Shown in pieces: positions 15,101 through 18,980 of a DNA stretch of 18,980 bases. Location: NCBI GenBank assembly GCA_947476855.1, contig CANJSR010000032.1:1-18980 (forward strand), read 5' to 3'. Source of the DNA: Acetobacteraceae bacterium. Lineage in GTDB: Bacteria > Pseudomonadota > Alphaproteobacteria > Acetobacterales > Acetobacteraceae. The position numbers and the translations under genes are program-made. The notes below the pieces were generated by a model, which was given only the letters and a program-made list of their open reading frames with translations, was not told the DNA's origin and searched no databases. The stretch's first letter is position 1, and every line of letters starts with the position of its first letter.

Positions 15101-17907
15101 GCATCCTCATCACCGCGCGCCGGCAGGATCAGGTTTTCCCCGCGCCAGACCCGCCCGCGCCAGGCGCGCAGATCGTCGAGCGTCTCGACCAGGATCGCCA
15201 GTCGATGTTCGAAATGTCCGCGCCCCTGGCTCAACGTAAACGCCAGGTCGGGCAGTCGGGGCGAATGCCGCTCCAGCCAGGACAATAGTTCGGTGCGACG
15301 AGCCTCCAACGCCTCCGCCGTCCGAGCGGAAAGCAGGATCAGCGCCGGCCCGGACACGATGGCGGGTTCCTGCAACAGTGGAGCCTCCCCCACCACGACA
15401 TGCGCGTTGGTGCCGCTGAACCCGAACGAACTCACCGCCGCCAGGCGCGATGGCACGGCCCAGGGCATCGCCTGGCGTGGCACGAAGAACGGGCTGCCAT
15501 CGAACGCGATCAAGCCGTTACCATTGGTGAAATTCAGGCTGGGCGGGATCGTCCTGTGCCGCAGCGCCAGCAGAACTTTGATCAACCCCGCGACGCCCGC
15601 CGCCGTCAGCGTATGGCCGATGTTGGTCTTCACCGAGCCCAACGCGCAGAACCCGACACGATCCGTGCGTTGACGGAACGTCGTCGCCAGCGCATTCACC
15701 TCGATCGGATCGCCAAGCTGTGTGCCGGTCCCGTGCGCCTCCACCAAAGTGATTTCGTTTGGATCGATCGCGCCGCGTTCATGGACCGCAGCCTCCAGCG
15801 CCGTCTGCGCCGGACCGCTGGGCGCGGTGATCCCGCTGGTCCGCCCATCCTGGTTCAGGCCCGACGCCTTGATGACGCCGACGATCGCGTCGCCATCCGC
15901 CAGCGCCCGCGACAGGCGCTTCAGCACAACGACGCCCACGCCCTCCCCGGGCACAAAACCGTCCGCTTTCGTATCGAACGTGTGGCACTGCCCGGTCGGC
16001 GACAGCATCCCCGCGTCATCGAGGAAGGAATGCAGGCGCGGATCCGTCATCAGGATCGACACACCCCCGGCCAATGCCATATCGCAATCACCGGCCAGCA
16101 CGCTCTGACACGCCAGATGCACCGCCACCAACGACGACGAGCACGCCGTATCCACCGGTAGGCTCGGCCCCCTCAAATCCAGCAGATAGGAAATTCTCGC
16201 CGCCAGGATTGCAAGAGATCCACCCAGGGATGAAAGACTGTCGGTTTCGTTGACTCCGTAACCATCCGGCGCTGCGCCGACGAAGACCCCGCACCGCACG
16301 CCGGCCAGGGCGCGCTTCCCGTAGCCCGCGTTCTCCAGCGCGTGCCAGGCCTGTTCGAGGAAAACGCGCTGCTGCGGGCTCATGGCCTCCGCTTCGCGCC
16401 AGGACAGGTTGAAGAACTCGGGATCGAAACAGTCGTGCTCGGACAGGAACCCGCCCCAGCGCACACGGCCATCCGCCCGCCCGTCCCAACGCTCGGGCGG
16501 AACCTCCGTGATCGAATTACGGCCGGCGACGATATTGTCCCAGAAACCGTCCGCATCCGCGGCCCCCGGAAACCGGCAGGCAAGCCCGATGACCGCGATG
16601 TCGGTGTCGGACGGTGCCGCCTGAACAACCTGTTCAGGCGGCACCACAACGACAGGTTCGGCCGGCACCGACAGCGTCATCCCCCGCATATGATCCGCGA
16701 GACCACGCAATGTGGCGCAATTGAAAATATCCGTCGGGACCAGCGTCGCGCCGAGGTCGCGGTTCAGCAGCGACACGAACTGCGGGGCGATGATCGAGTC
16801 CACGCCGAACTCCGCCAGCGGTCGGTCGGCCGAGAGTTCCGCCGGGTCCAACCCCAACAACCCGGCCAACCGGTCCGCCAGAGCCGCACGCAGATCGAGC
16901 ACAGGTGCCGCGACGGCAACCGCCTGCCGCTCCGCCACGAACAGACACTGGAACGACCGGTCCGGCGGATCGGTCCAGCCAAACACCGCCGGCGCGCCGA
17001 ACCCGGCCCGGGTCAGCGCCTGGCGCCATCCGGCCGGCGACAGCACCGGCGCATCCGGCAACCGCAGGTCGGCATCCTGGAACGCCCACCACCCATCCAG
17101 CAGCCCGAACGTCATCGTGGCAAAGGCGCCTGCGCGGGTAATTTCATTCAGCAGCAACAGGCCACCCGAGCGCAGCAGCCGATGGACATGTCCCAGCGAC
17201 ACCCCAATCCGCGACGTCGCGTGCAGGACGTTGGTCCCCAGCACGATGTCATAGCTCTCGGCCGCAAAGCCCTGGGCGTCCGGTGCCTCTTCCAGGTCCA
17301 GCACGCGGCCGTTGAAGAAGGCGCGCTTTGCCCCGTGCACCCGCCGCCCATGCTGCACGAAGCCCATCGAGACATCCGTATAGTCGAATGTCACATGGTC
17401 CGCGTGCGCGTCCAACGCCGCCAGCACGGCCAAGCTGGTGCCGCCGGTACCGGCGCCAACCTCCAGAATACGCACGATCTCACCCGGTGCCTGCACCCGC
17501 CGAGCGCGTACGGCGCTGAGGACGGCTGCCGCGGTGAGGCGGTTGAAGTGATCGGACCAGCGATTGCCGCGATAGACCGGCTCGACCAGTTCCATACCGC
17601 CGCCCGGGAACATCACGTCGCTCGCGAGCGCCCGCCCCGCCAGCACATCCCCCAGCCGGCTCGCACATTGTTCCAGCAACGTGACGTGCGGCCGAAGATC
17701 GGGGGCACGGGCCAGCAATGCATCACGCGTTCCCCGATAGTCCCCGCTGACGCCAGGATCGCTTGACCGGATGGCGCGCAACGCGCGGGTCAGTCCGGCA
17801 TGGCGCGGCAAGGGCGGCCCGTCCAGGTCGACCTGGCTCAGGGTCTCGCGCAGCAGTAGAATGGCGCAGGGATCGAGCGCCGCGAAAGGATCGATACGCT
17901 CGTTCAC
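3151..17907 (-). CDS. Giant trans-AT polyketide synthase: cMT-ACP-KS-DH-KR-ACP-KS-DH-KR-cMT-ACP-KS-KR-ACP
   Basis: The protein has 4918 residues. The GTG at 17907 is chosen as start because it overlaps the upstream stop (GTGA) and has GGGAG seven bases before it; the frame stays open 29 codons further, but that would overlap the upstream gene. Domains by approximate residue: cMT1 25-335 (motif I LEVGAGTGG about 148); ACP1 336-405 (Ser371); KS2 437-842 (Cys589, His725, His765); flanking region to about 985; DH1 1000-1275 (His1027, Asp1180); KR1 1276-1720 (nucleotide motif from Gly1493, Ser1621, Tyr1634, Asn1638); ACP2 (Ser1774); KS3 1835-2259 (Cys2006, His2141, His2180); DH2 2398-2675 (His2444, Asp2598); KR2 2680-3105 (Gly2896, Tyr3036); cMT2 3110-3460 (motif I about 3298); ACP3 (Ser3534); KS4 3621-4047 (Cys3796, His3931, His3969); KR3 4250-4730 (Gly4468, Ser4596, Tyr4609); ACP4 (Ser4869). 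No AT active-site GHSxG and no thioesterase is seen. It extends a chain received from KS1 and hands it to the LLM-KS-MT protein. The exact product is unknown. Confidence 0.97.
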   Translation of the reverse strand: MNERIDPFAALDPCAILLLRETLSQVDLDGPPLPRHAGLTRALRAIRSSDPGVSGDYRGTRDALLARAPDLRPHVTLLEQCASRLGDVLAGRALASDVMFPGGGMELVEPVYRGNRWSDHFNRLTAAAVLSAVRARRVQAPGEIVRILEVGAGTGGTSLAVLAALDAHADHVTFDYTDVSMGFVQHGRRVHGAKRAFFNGRVLDLEEAPDAQGFAAESYDIVLGTNVLHATSRIGVSLGHVHRLLRSGGLLLLNEITRAGAFATMTFGLLDGWWAFQDADLRLPDAPVLSPAGWRQALTRAGFGAPAVFGWTDPPDRSFQCLFVAERQAVAVAAPVLDLRAALADRLAGLLGLDPAELSADRPLAEFGVDSIIAPQFVSLLNRDLGATLVPTDIFNCATLRGLADHMRGMTLSVPAEPVVVVPPEQVVQAAPSDTDIAVIGLACRFPGAADADGFWDNIVAGRNSITEVPPERWDGRADGRVRWGGFLSEHDCFDPEFFNLSWREAEAMSPQQRVFLEQAWHALENAGYGKRALAGVRCGVFVGAAPDGYGVNETDSLSSLGGSLAILAARISYLLDLRGPSLPVDTACSSSLVAVHLACQSVLAGDCDMALAGGVSILMTDPRLHSFLDDAGMLSPTGQCHTFDTKADGFVPGEGVGVVVLKRLSRALADGDAIVGVIKASGLNQDGRTSGITAPSGPAQTALEAAVHERGAIDPNEITLVEAHGTGTQLGDPIEVNALATTFRQRTDRVGFCALGSVKTNIGHTLTAAGVAGLIKVLLALRHRTIPPSLNFTNGNGLIAFDGSPFFVPRQAMPWAVPSRLAAVSSFGFSGTNAHVVVGEAPLLQEPAIVSGPALILLSARTAEALEARRTELLSWLERHSPRLPDLAFTLSQGRGHFEHRLAILVETLDDLRAWRGRVWRGENLILPARGDEDAALAAALADSARDLARIAECYARGGDADWAPFGGPGVRRIAMPGYPFARLRFPTRARTSTVVDTPRVAATHPMLLSDGGLVLDPDVPWLRDHQFNGAAVFPAVAYVEAARAAIGADDVSLYDIRLDVPLVARAGASARVVVKDEADGLGFTFLAGDGTVHAFGRAVVGSAGAVPAITDVAAIAAQLPALHDGEAVYARFRNLGFDYGPSFRVIRSLRADTKTVLAELVPTTPARLGLMLDPALLDGAVQAAIGLMLAGTEALGSVVPVSIGRVSIHGPVTGPCLAHVSLLETGSDTRRLRIAVLDREGRGLATLDDLTVRVAAEAEITFLAPVWEPAPIAEAASPAAVLLFDRDETLWRELGTQAILVRPGSAFCRLEPRCFAIDPNNAEDHARLLTALRAEGMLPDTVWHLWSRTEPATAVRVMLAAVITTSLRDGLNSIFHLCSAWARMSPSEPVTILHAHAGESPLQAPVAAFAAGLARENPLLQVASVALPFADVRRLRLHLSAETRVTRDVPHERAARWDDSGTRSVRRLRPTATPMSSEGNLPRQCVVLLTGALGGIGSHVARHLARRYQARIALIGRSPADLKSEALIADIRAAGGDAAYFPADIADGAATEAVVAAARARFGPIQAVVHAAGVTRDRFLLHKTADDLAAVLAPKLAGTIALDRATAREPLVAFVCFSSVAGAFGNAGQTDYSAANRFQDAFMAERIGPGRSLSIGWPYWRDGGLVVDPAEVERRAAATGLRAIETEAAMDVFDTLVGQAEGAILVLPGQRRAIEGFVRGATPQPAAPSIPVGEAPIDAAITYLRRLLASATAMPEARINPDRPLEQYGIDSILVTRMNEELSRDFPGLPRTLFFEHQTLRAAATFLAGRYGAALASKTEAEPTVVPAPPADGIAIIGIAGRYPGADSLDVFWDNLCADRDLITDIPADRWNASDWHDPKPGTPGRSYSAWGGFLSGVDQFDPLFFNIAPGEAAAIDPNERLFLETCWEALENAGYTRARLARDPARAIGVYAGVMYGEYQLLAAERAGGQRPVGGSSPYWSVANRVSYHLDLHGPSIALDSACSSSLTAIHLACQAISAGECSAAIAGGVNLSLHPLKYVGLSQGRFAASDGRCHSFAEGGDGYVPGEGVGAVILKPLAAAIADGDFVHAVIRGWAANHGGKTNGYTVPNPVQQADVIAKGLARGGVAPESVSYIEAHGTGTALGDPIEVAGLASAFGDAVPRQSVALGSVKANIGHLEAAAGIAGLTRVVLQLRHRTLTPTHRHGPPNRNIDFATTPFRLQEVTEPWTGPMPLRGGISSFGAGGANAHLVVEEYRTSRSVADSGQPVLFVLSARGDAALRAYATRMADFLRRGRYALTDICRTLQCGREPMAARLSFVATSSRDAAERLDRFLTGDTASVRHAVLDDDTIPPAPPANAGLDTLAEAWVNGAAIDWPALNLPGENVPVPPHPFMRRRFWLEGAPSTAAPAPHPFLDRLVPSLDGTVLEKRFRVSEPVIRDHVVRGRCLVPGVVMLEMARAAVATVSDGPTALRDVVWMAPLVVGTEGAETTISLRRDGEAVAFEIARDGAVVCRGRTDRRVPEPVDRVDIAALRARGMRHLDGPVIYDRLAALGLRYGDSLRVLTELWADGGTLVAALAPVAVEAGVILPPAILDGALQALLGFAAEGATDLLVPFALSAASLSGPLTAARFVVATRRQATGDVALFDLTIRDAEGQALLRMDGLAARAAEPARVTPTAPVPLTIRQPFWRVERSQAERAEDARVVVAHGGDDAGLTGRLRAALGDARVRDWRIGGSLALDASVSDLIWVAVGSDAGTLADRAEAMALDLLHAVRALDEAGRLSTGLTLRIVTRGLQSPTPREKPDPSAAAVLGLGKCIALEYPRVAVTLADFDAATLADPRIADFVLGEPATLPTREVAWRAGVRHGQVMQPMVLADPVPSLRAGSVVLIVGGAGGIGAELAAWLARDCSLRVALVGRRSEAEMADRIAAIPCGAGAVRYFQADATDVAAMRQVTQRLRAIWGGVDAAIHAALVLRDRTLARMDDATFRAVLAPKIAGSVAMVEALSSEPLRFLAFLSSVNVVSGSLGQSNYVAGSSFVDAYARAVAADHPWRVVVTDWGLWGDVGVVSGEAYRQSLARLGVHPIQPREGIAALASVLAGTVDRVVIARAEPEALRRLGLDHEDSLTEAEAAFAALERYGRVRLLDILAEMAGGTGKAWTTEGLRRRLALAPRHDALFLALLHALAEDGLITARDGLWRLHALPPDTAHASLDAGQRGAGWLAGPRRLLETCLDAYPALLRGDVDPVSVLFPQASMALVEAAYAGNPIADRFNRAVAEAARDHASAAIGPLRLIELGAGTGSTTAVVLDALAPFGDRVTYLATDLSQRFLAHGAARFAGRPGVEFALFDVERDAEANGQPIGTFDIVLAANVLHATANLGSTLARVRRLLRPGGVLLLSEATRAQDFGTMVFGLTPGWWLAEDRDHRIPHAPLASVESWTSRLKEAGFATVDTVTTGPNSPHALLVATNREAFATTAQPVAIPPPPARVARKGVATGLTDYLRGVLADVLKLDPDEVRINEGFDQYGLESLTALEIRNRLDRDIPGLPATLLFEHNTLARLAAWLTETHPEAVARLTTAAVSVAPPATSPPVSVEPEVIHPVVPLATPRSFSPDEPIAIIGFAGRYPGGATPDAFWRLLRAGDSAIGEVPADRWDAAAIYDPSGTEGSSHTKWAGFIPDADRFDPLFFNIAPSDAEMMDPQERVFLETAWATLEQAGYTPARLRERAGGDTPDGGDVGVFVGAMNAPYQWVAAEAWAAGHPNAASTGFWSMANRVSFLLDFSGPSMVVDTACSASLTAIHLACESLRRGECGAALAGGVNLILHPQQFINLSQARMVSRGAECRAFGAGADGFVDGEGVGAVLLKPLSAARRDGDRIEGVILASAVNAGGRTSGFTVPSPKAQARVVRAAIRRSGVAPESISYVEAHGTGTALGDPIEIAGLAEAFGGAATGQRMIGAVKANIGHLEAAAGVAGLTKVLLQLRHRTIAPSRHAGTPNPLIDFASTGFVLPTEAVAWESEGLRRAGVSSFGAGGANAHLVIEEYPVQAPAGQVSTGPELILLSARDAEQLRVVVGNLLAAVQVERPRLADIAHTLRVGREAMAVRLAVLASDIAALETGLAAWLDGGQPAGVVTGSASASARLLAETEEGRALLGGLLARADLERLARLWVDGADIDWADLPVVDVRLVPLPTYPFRRERYWLPTTRVAVAPPAPPEAPAIETTVPDQAAPTDQPASSDQSARTQLFSRTWNRADIQGRLEPMPLLVLSRDRRLAGELVRLWDAPVRLIEPGRDFAVMDDGVIRMDPASDADHAALIAHVARAHPGGFAIVQALDWEADPDHGAGPLATILLTQAAQRGGVSGVRILHLFAQADGRPLDQAVGSLARSAMQESDGCRLRAVGLADPVDAAGAAAICRDEVLANDDAPEVLYRSAVRQTPGIEPVAVDPSAATIGFRIGGAYLLVGGLGEVGCAIAERLGRDYRARIAIIGRSDPRGPALERLRGLRDAGIQVHYEACDLTDRAGLDQALSRIRSALGRLHGVLHLARTVEDALLVRKSAASVGRVMAAKVAGSITLDAALNGEELDWFVLCSSLAAWLGLAGGGDYALACAFQSGFARLRQQKVERGERSGRTVAICWPQWRHDRYLNDAKLRRLAAEGLQTIDARDGLRIIAQALQSASTEVAAVKGTERALARVPMAYRQDTAPVLRGGAPSVSGEEAESDEAEDEVLAELRALSDKELAAYLDYLTGDAVPSRGRVGSGESVRNVAARPSAFQQGHAGVIRHVVVPTPHLPLREGDGGRGIAAGTGGYDPSPRPPPSRGGGASVPLSTDTPEQAVLDTVCDFLKLPRDRFTEVSEFAAFGMDSIKALHVAERLQKRLGVTVDPTMFYEYPTVAALAQALAGPGTTRPARIRP
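3162..3166 (-). promoter_or_regulatory. Ribosome binding site of the LLM-KS-MT gene
   Basis: The minus-strand sequence GAGGA lies seven bases upstream of ATG 3154, inside the end of the giant PKS gene. The ATGA overlap with the stop codon supports this start and coupled translation. Confidence 0.7.
3193..7047 (-). other. Module 4: KS4-KR3-ACP4
   Basis: KS4 has SMANRVSF and DTACSASLTAIH (Cys3796), with His3931 and His3969. After the flanking subdomain (LPTYPFRRERYW) comes a Pro/Ala/Thr/Ser-rich linker and then KR3, with no DH. KR3 retains Ser4596 and Tyr4609, and its diagnostic loop ends in ED. However, its nucleotide motif reads GGLGEVG and the position four after Tyr is Cys4613. Next comes an acidic helical linker, then a linker carrying an in-frame palindromic repeat, then ACP4 (FGMDSIKAL, Ser4869). 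If KR3 works, the product is a beta-hydroxythioester; otherwise it is a beta-ketone. Confidence 0.88.
3425..3529. repeat. In-frame palindromic element (inverted repeat, 40-base arms, 25-base loop) in the KR3-ACP4 linker
   Basis: Arms 3431-3464 and 3490-3523 are perfect 34-base reverse complements. They extend to 3425-3464 and 3490-3529 with a single mismatch (3430/3524), around a 25-base spacer (3465-3489). The element is made mostly of C-runs and G-runs. Its 105 bases equal 35 codons and keep the reading frame, adding a Pro/Arg/Gly-rich segment (about residues 4794-4828, including LPLREGDGGRG and SPRPPPSRGGG) to an interdomain linker. The composition and translation differ sharply from the surrounding PKS. 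It looks like a mobile interspersed palindrome of the REP or palindromic-element kind that landed in a tolerant linker. Only one copy is in the window. Confidence 0.9.
7198..12405 (-). other. Module 3: KS3-DH2-KR2-cMT2-ACP3
   Basis: KS3 has SVANRVSY and DSACSSSLTAIH (Cys2006), with His2141 and His2180; Ser replaces the usual Thr before the Ala-Cys. DH2 has HVVRGRCLVP from His2444 and Asp2598 in LDGALQ. KR2 has GGAGGIG from Gly2896 and Tyr3036, but the residue four after Tyr, normally Asn, is Ser3040. cMT2 has LIELGAGTGST (about 3297) and NVLHAT. ACP3 has YGLESL, with Glu in place of the usual Asp before Ser3534. The order DH-KR-cMT-ACP is typical of trans-AT systems. The predicted product is an alpha-methylated double bond. 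Confidence 0.9.
12478..16599 (-). other. Module 2: KS2-DH1-KR1-ACP2
   Basis: KS2 is fully canonical: DTACSSSLVAVH with Cys589, EAHGTGT with His725, TNIGHTLTAAG with His765. DH1 has the HxxxGxxxxP motif starting at His1027 (HQFNGAAVFP) and the second catalytic residue Asp1180 in LLDGAVQ. KR1 has TGALGGIG for NADPH binding, Ser1621, Tyr1634 and Asn1638, and the diagnostic loop reads AGVTRD; the retained Asp suggests a B-type (D-hydroxyl) reductase. ACP2 carries Ser1774 in YGIDSI. The expected product is an alpha,beta double bond, probably trans. There is no ER and no AT. Confidence 0.9.
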
Positions 17908-18980
17908 GGCACGGCTCCCAGATCGCGGATCACGGCGTCGAACAGGCTGACAGGGCGAGGTGTTTCCGGCGCGGCCTGGGGCACGGGCCAGCAACGCCGA
18001 CGCTCAAATGGATAGGTCGGCAAACGGCGCCGGCGGAAGGAGCGATCGGGATACAACCGATCCCACGCCACCGCACCGCCGGTCAGATAGGCATCACGGG
18101 TCGCCATTGCATCAGCCGGCAGAGAGGCTGGCATAAAAGACCGGTCCCGCAACGCCGAACGCAACTCCCCCAGATCCCGCACCACAAACCCAACCCTCTC
18201 CCCCAGATGCGCTCGGCCGCGCGCCAGGGTGCCGCAGAGATCGGCCAACGAAGTCCGCCCCTGGTCACGATCGAGCCATTCCCCCATCCCGTGGAGGACC
18301 CGGTCCAGCGCCTCGGCATCCCGCGCCGAAAACACCGCGAGGTGCCAGTCGCGTGCGGGGGCCGGTGGCATGGCGGCTTCCACCGGCGGCTGTTCCAGCA
18401 CGAGGTGGGCGTTGGTGCCGCTGAATCCAAAGCTGCTGATCGCCCCGCGCCGAGGCGTGACCCCGTCCCAATCACGCGCAACGGTCGGGATGTCGAACCG
18501 GTCGGCATCCGCGTCGATATGGCTGTTCAACCCGCCGAAGAGGGCCAAGGGCGGGATGCGCCCATCCCGCAGCACCAGCATCAGCTTGATGAGTCCCGAA
18601 ATGCCGGCGGCGGGCAGCGTGTGGCCGATATTGGCCTTCACCGACCCCAGCACCCAACGCCCGTCGTGACCGGAGAAGGCTTGGCGCAACCCCTCCATTT
18701 CGATCGGATCGCCGAGGCGCGTGCCCGTGCCGTGCAGTTCCACATAGCCGATAGATGCCGGATCGACTTCAAAACGATCATGCACCATCCGCAGCAGCGC
18801 GGTCTGCGCGGCCCCGTTCGGCGCGGTGATCCCATTGCTGGCGCCATCCTGGTTTGATCCCGCGCCCTTGATCAGCGCCAGGATCGTATCGCCGTCCCGT
18901 TCCGCGTCGCGCCGGCGTTTCAGCACGACGGCGGCCGCGGCTTCTCCTGGAACGAAACCATCAGCGCCAGCGTCCAATGC
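17904..18980 (-). CDS. Trans-AT polyketide synthase, C-terminal end (ketosynthase KS1 C-terminal half plus flanking subdomain), 5' end outside window
   Basis: This is the last 358 codons of a PKS gene that enters from the right edge. The visible protein is the C-terminal half of a ketosynthase, which performs decarboxylative Claisen condensation on an ACP-bound chain. Both catalytic histidines are present: ELHGTGT (fragment residue 83) and ANIGH (residue 120), followed by SSFGFSGTNAHLV. The catalytic Cys lies outside the window. The usual GEGVGAVVLK loop reads GEAAAAVVLK, which is unusual. After the KS comes the post-KS flanking subdomain ending in LPTYPFERRR, then a short tail of about 30 residues, with no AT, KR or ACP. 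The rest of the module (cMT1-ACP1) begins the next gene, so the module is split between two proteins. The stop TGA (17904-17906) overlaps the GTG start of the downstream gene. KS identity is secure; the full gene length is unknown. Confidence 0.95.
   Translation of the reverse strand, partial: ALDAGADGFVPGEAAAAVVLKRRRDAERDGDTILALIKGAGSNQDGASNGITAPNGAAQTALLRMVHDRFEVDPASIGYVELHGTGTRLGDPIEMEGLRQAFSGHDGRWVLGSVKANIGHTLPAAGISGLIKLMLVLRDGRIPPLALFGGLNSHIDADADRFDIPTVARDWDGVTPRRGAISSFGFSGTNAHLVLEQPPVEAAMPPAPARDWHLAVFSARDAEALDRVLHGMGEWLDRDQGRTSLADLCGTLARGRAHLGERVGFVVRDLGELRSALRDRSFMPASLPADAMATRDAYLTGGAVAWDRLYPDRSFRRRRLPTYPFERRRCWPVPQAAPETPRPVSLFDAVIRDLGAVP
17915..17919 (-). promoter_or_regulatory. Ribosome binding site of the giant PKS gene
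   Basis: The minus-strand sequence GGGAG lies seven bases upstream of GTG 17907, inside the last codons of the upstream gene. Together with the GTGA stop-start overlap it decides the start and implies translational coupling. Confidence 0.7.

Larger units (their letters stand above)
16693..18980 (-). other. Module 1 (split between two proteins): KS1 | cMT1-ACP1
   Basis: KS1 ends the upstream protein, while cMT1 and ACP1 start the giant protein, so the two proteins must dock for this extension to be completed. cMT1 has the N-terminal helical region typical of trans-AT PKS methyltransferases, the SAM motif LEVGAGTGG and the NVLHAT motif. ACP1 carries the phosphopantetheine Ser371 in GVDSI. No KR or DH is present, so the predicted product is an alpha-methyl (or gem-dimethyl) beta-ketothioester. 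ACP1 has Phe six residues after the Ser, the position that is Trp in HMGS-type beta-branching ACPs, so beta-branching cannot be wholly excluded. Confidence 0.88.

Noticed and set aside
17908..17994. An earlier start for the giant PKS (frame open to 17994)
   Set aside because: It would overlap the upstream gene by about 90 bases and adds residues unlike a domain start. GTG 17907 has a well-placed GGGAG and a four-base stop-start overlap.
1..18980. An acyltransferase or thioesterase domain in the modules
   Set aside because: I looked for the GHSxG-type active site and AT sequence between each KS and its processing domains and found only the short post-KS flanking subdomain ending in a YPF motif. 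No terminal thioesterase is in the window.
1..18980. CRISPR arrays, tRNA or rRNA genes, insertion sequences
   Set aside because: No regularly spaced direct repeats, RNA-like segments or transposase motifs were seen; coding sequence fills the window. Recurrent similar DNA stretches are conserved KS motifs repeated in each module.

Overview
The window is entirely coding. It is an internal slice of a large modular polyketide synthase (PKS) locus, and every real gene is on the minus strand, so transcription and assembly-line order run from right (18980) to left (1). The DNA is visibly very GC-rich with strong third-position G/C bias, which opens many long shadow frames on both strands. The host is probably a high-GC proteobacterium. 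A 40-base palindromic element inside one gene is reminiscent of the GC-rich interspersed palindromes of alphaproteobacteria such as Rhodospirillales and Acetobacteraceae, but that assignment is inference.

Layout: (1) 17904-18980, the 3' end of an upstream PKS gene, holding the C-terminal half of a ketosynthase (KS1) and its flanking subdomain. (2) 3151-17907, a giant PKS of 4918 residues starting at GTG 17907, with domain order cMT1-ACP1-KS2-DH1-KR1-ACP2-KS3-DH2-KR2-cMT2-ACP3-KS4-KR3-ACP4. (3) 1-3154, the 5' part of a third gene encoding a luciferase-like flavin monooxygenase (LLM), a ketosynthase lacking one catalytic His (KS5), and a SAM methyltransferase; it runs off the left edge. The genes overlap by four bases (GTGA and ATGA) and each start has a good Shine-Dalgarno sequence, so they are translationally coupled in one operon.

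No acyltransferase domain is present in any module, and the order KS-DH-KR-cMT-ACP is the one usual for trans-AT PKSs. Malonyl units must therefore come from an acyltransferase encoded elsewhere. Read colinearly, module 1 (KS1, split from cMT1-ACP1 across two proteins) leaves an alpha-methyl beta-ketone. Module 2 (DH-KR) makes a double bond, module 3 (DH-KR-cMT) an alpha-methyl double bond, and module 4 (KR only) a beta-hydroxyl. The LLM-KS-MT protein then looks like a non-elongating oxidation and methylation station. The product is not recognised.

The points most worth attention are the LLM-KS0-MT architecture with NIGS in place of NIGH, a perfect 34-bp (extended 40-bp) inverted repeat inserted in frame between KR3 and ACP4, the KS|cMT split module, and substitutions in the active sites of KR2 and KR3. 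No RNA genes, insertion sequences, CRISPR arrays or gene-free stretches over 300 bases were found.
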